From: Rhizobium sp. P32RR-XVIII
GTDB lineage: Bacteria > Pseudomonadota > Alphaproteobacteria > Rhizobiales > Rhizobiaceae
DNA: 64,000 nucleotides
Direction of reading: 5' to 3'
Assembly: GCF_012641395.1 (NCBI RefSeq)
Contig: NZ_JABAIH010000017.1
Span: 1 to 64,000, forward strand
In this document: positions 63,163-64,000 of the stretch, piece after piece
Numbering within the stretch: position 1 is the stretch's first letter
Layout of the letters: each line of letters begins with the position of its first letter
The notes under the pieces: generated by a model
Seen by the model: only the letters and a program-made list of their open reading frames with translations
What the model was told of the DNA's origin: nothing
The model's database searches: none
Translations under genes and position numbers: made by a program

Positions 63163-64000
63163 AACGGGCAGCTTGCCGGGGCTGCCAACAATTTATGAAG
63201 TTCATCGTCGGCAAAGCAAAGCGATATCGACGCGCCCGCCATCTCCATGCTGGTGACGTAGCGGCCTACCAGAGACGAGACGACGCGGTATCCGCGTCGA
63301 CGAAGTTCGGCAGAAGCTCTCCGGTAAAGGATGAAAAGCTCTTCCTGTGAAGTCGCCCCGAGGCTGTTCACGATGATGGACACCGTGTCTCCAGCCTCAT
63401 CCGGCTTATCAGCAAGGAGGCGGTCGAGCATCTCATCGACCAGATCGTCCGCCGGCTTCATCCGGTCGCGCCAGAGCCCAGGCTCACCATGAATGCCGAG
63501 ACCCATCTCGATCTCGCCGGCGGCGATCTCGAAACTAGGCTTGCCGGCTCCGGGAACTTTGCATCCGGAAAGGGCCAAACCGATCGTCCGCGTTCTCCGG
63601 ATGACCTTCTGAGCCACGGTTGTGACTTCCTCCAGCGAGCGTCCCTCGTCCGCCGCCGCTCCAGCGGCTTTGTAGGCGTAGACGATACCTGCCACACCGC
63701 GTCTCTTCGTTGCTTCAGCAGGACCCGCGCTGGCAATGTCATCGCAACCCAGTACCGATGTCGTGTCAATCTTTCCCTCAAGAAGTTCGCCGGCCATATC
63801 GAAGTTCATCCGATCGCCCCCGTAGTTGCCATAAAGGCGCAAAACGCCCTTACCGCTGTTCGCCGTTTGAATGGCTCGCATGCAGGAGCCAACGCTTGGA
63901 CCTTCGAAAACATCGCCTACTGCGCAGGCATCGAGAAGTCCCTTGCCGACGTATCCGGTGAACAACGGAAGATGTCCCGAGCCACCTCCGGTGACGATCC
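63144..64000 (-). CDS. dhaK: DhaK-type ketose kinase subunit (partial, runs off the window)
   Basis: The gene continues beyond 64000; its start is not visible. The fragment begins IVTGGGSGHLPLFTGYVGKGLLDACA, the substrate-site motif of the DAK1 domain, and contains the His region MGLGIHGEPGLWRD, where the covalent ketose-binding His of DhaK lies. The Leu-Pro-Leu-Phe after GSGH differs from the HEPMH of dihydroxyacetone kinases and is seen in relatives acting on other ketoses such as erythrulose or apulose; that substrate idea is an inference. Confidence 0.88.
   Translation of the reverse strand, partial: IVTGGGSGHLPLFTGYVGKGLLDACAVGDVFEGPSVGSCMRAIQTANSGKGVLRLYGNYGGDRMNFDMAGELLEGKIDTTSVLGCDDIASAGPAEATKRRGVAGIVYAYKAAGAAADEGRSLEEVTTVAQKVIRRTRTIGLALSGCKVPGAGKPSFEIAAGEIEMGLGIHGEPGLWRDRMKPADDLVDEMLDRLLADKPDEAGDTVSIIVNSLGATSQEELFILYRRASAELRRRGYRVVSSLVGRYVTSMEMAGASISLCFADDELHKLLAAPASCPFWQVTR

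Noticed and set aside
1..64000. CRISPR arrays, tRNA and rRNA genes
   Set aside because: No regularly spaced repeat array and no tRNA- or rRNA-like sequence was noticed anywhere in the window.

Overview
The window looks like part of a large conjugative repABC plasmid from the Rhizobiaceae (Rhizobium, Agrobacterium or Ensifer type). The supporting signs are a complete repABC unit with its antisense RNA, a full Ti-plasmid-like trb operon, a Ti-like tra region with an IncQ-type oriT, a TraR/TraM regulatory pair, high GC content and typical rhizobial insertion sequences.

Layout: 1-5237 is an IS-rich flank (IS66 remnants, a truncated ISL3 element, one complete IS66-family element of the single-gene type) with one orphan gene. 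5369-6625 holds a tyrosine recombinase preceded by a dif-like palindrome. 6766-8004 is serA. 8307-12000 is repCBA on the minus strand with a counter-transcribed RNA between repB and repC. 12354-21910 is trbBCDEJKLFGHI on the plus strand, encoding the mating-pair formation type IV secretion system. 21951-24042 carries small genes, traM and traR. 24295-26926 is a membrane protein plus alpha/beta hydrolase pair, and 27054-28421 an Xre/RES toxin-antitoxin pair. 28453-34381 is traHBFA on the minus strand. The oriT and a tra box lie at 34463-34564, and traCDG runs away on the plus strand to 37066. 37085-38235 has small plus-strand genes including WGR-domain and secreted nuclease genes. 38587-52580 is a mostly minus-strand block of plasmid-leading-region genes: a DUF736-like protein, an ArdC antirestriction protein, a ParB-like protein, a 1700-residue methyltransferase-helicase, a DUF1419-like protein and a decapitated toprim gene. 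52581-55700 is an IS/intron graveyard holding tails of dnaE2 and glycerate kinase genes. 55760-64000 is a carbohydrate-uptake and catabolism operon (DhaK/DhaL-type kinase, ABC transporter, Gfo/Idh-AKR fusion, MaoC-like protein) that runs off the right edge.

How it works together: RepABC replicates and partitions the plasmid. TraA with TraC and TraD should process oriT, TraG couples the relaxosome to the Trb channel, and TraR (held in check by TraM) probably activates both tra and trb through two near-identical tra boxes, one of which also lies upstream of repA. The usual AHL synthase gene traI, which in Ti plasmids lies between repA and trbB, is missing, and the TraR ligand pocket has lost the near-universal Asp, so the signal input of this system is an open question. 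The minus-strand antirestriction block would enter a recipient early and on the template strand, if the plus strand is the one nicked.
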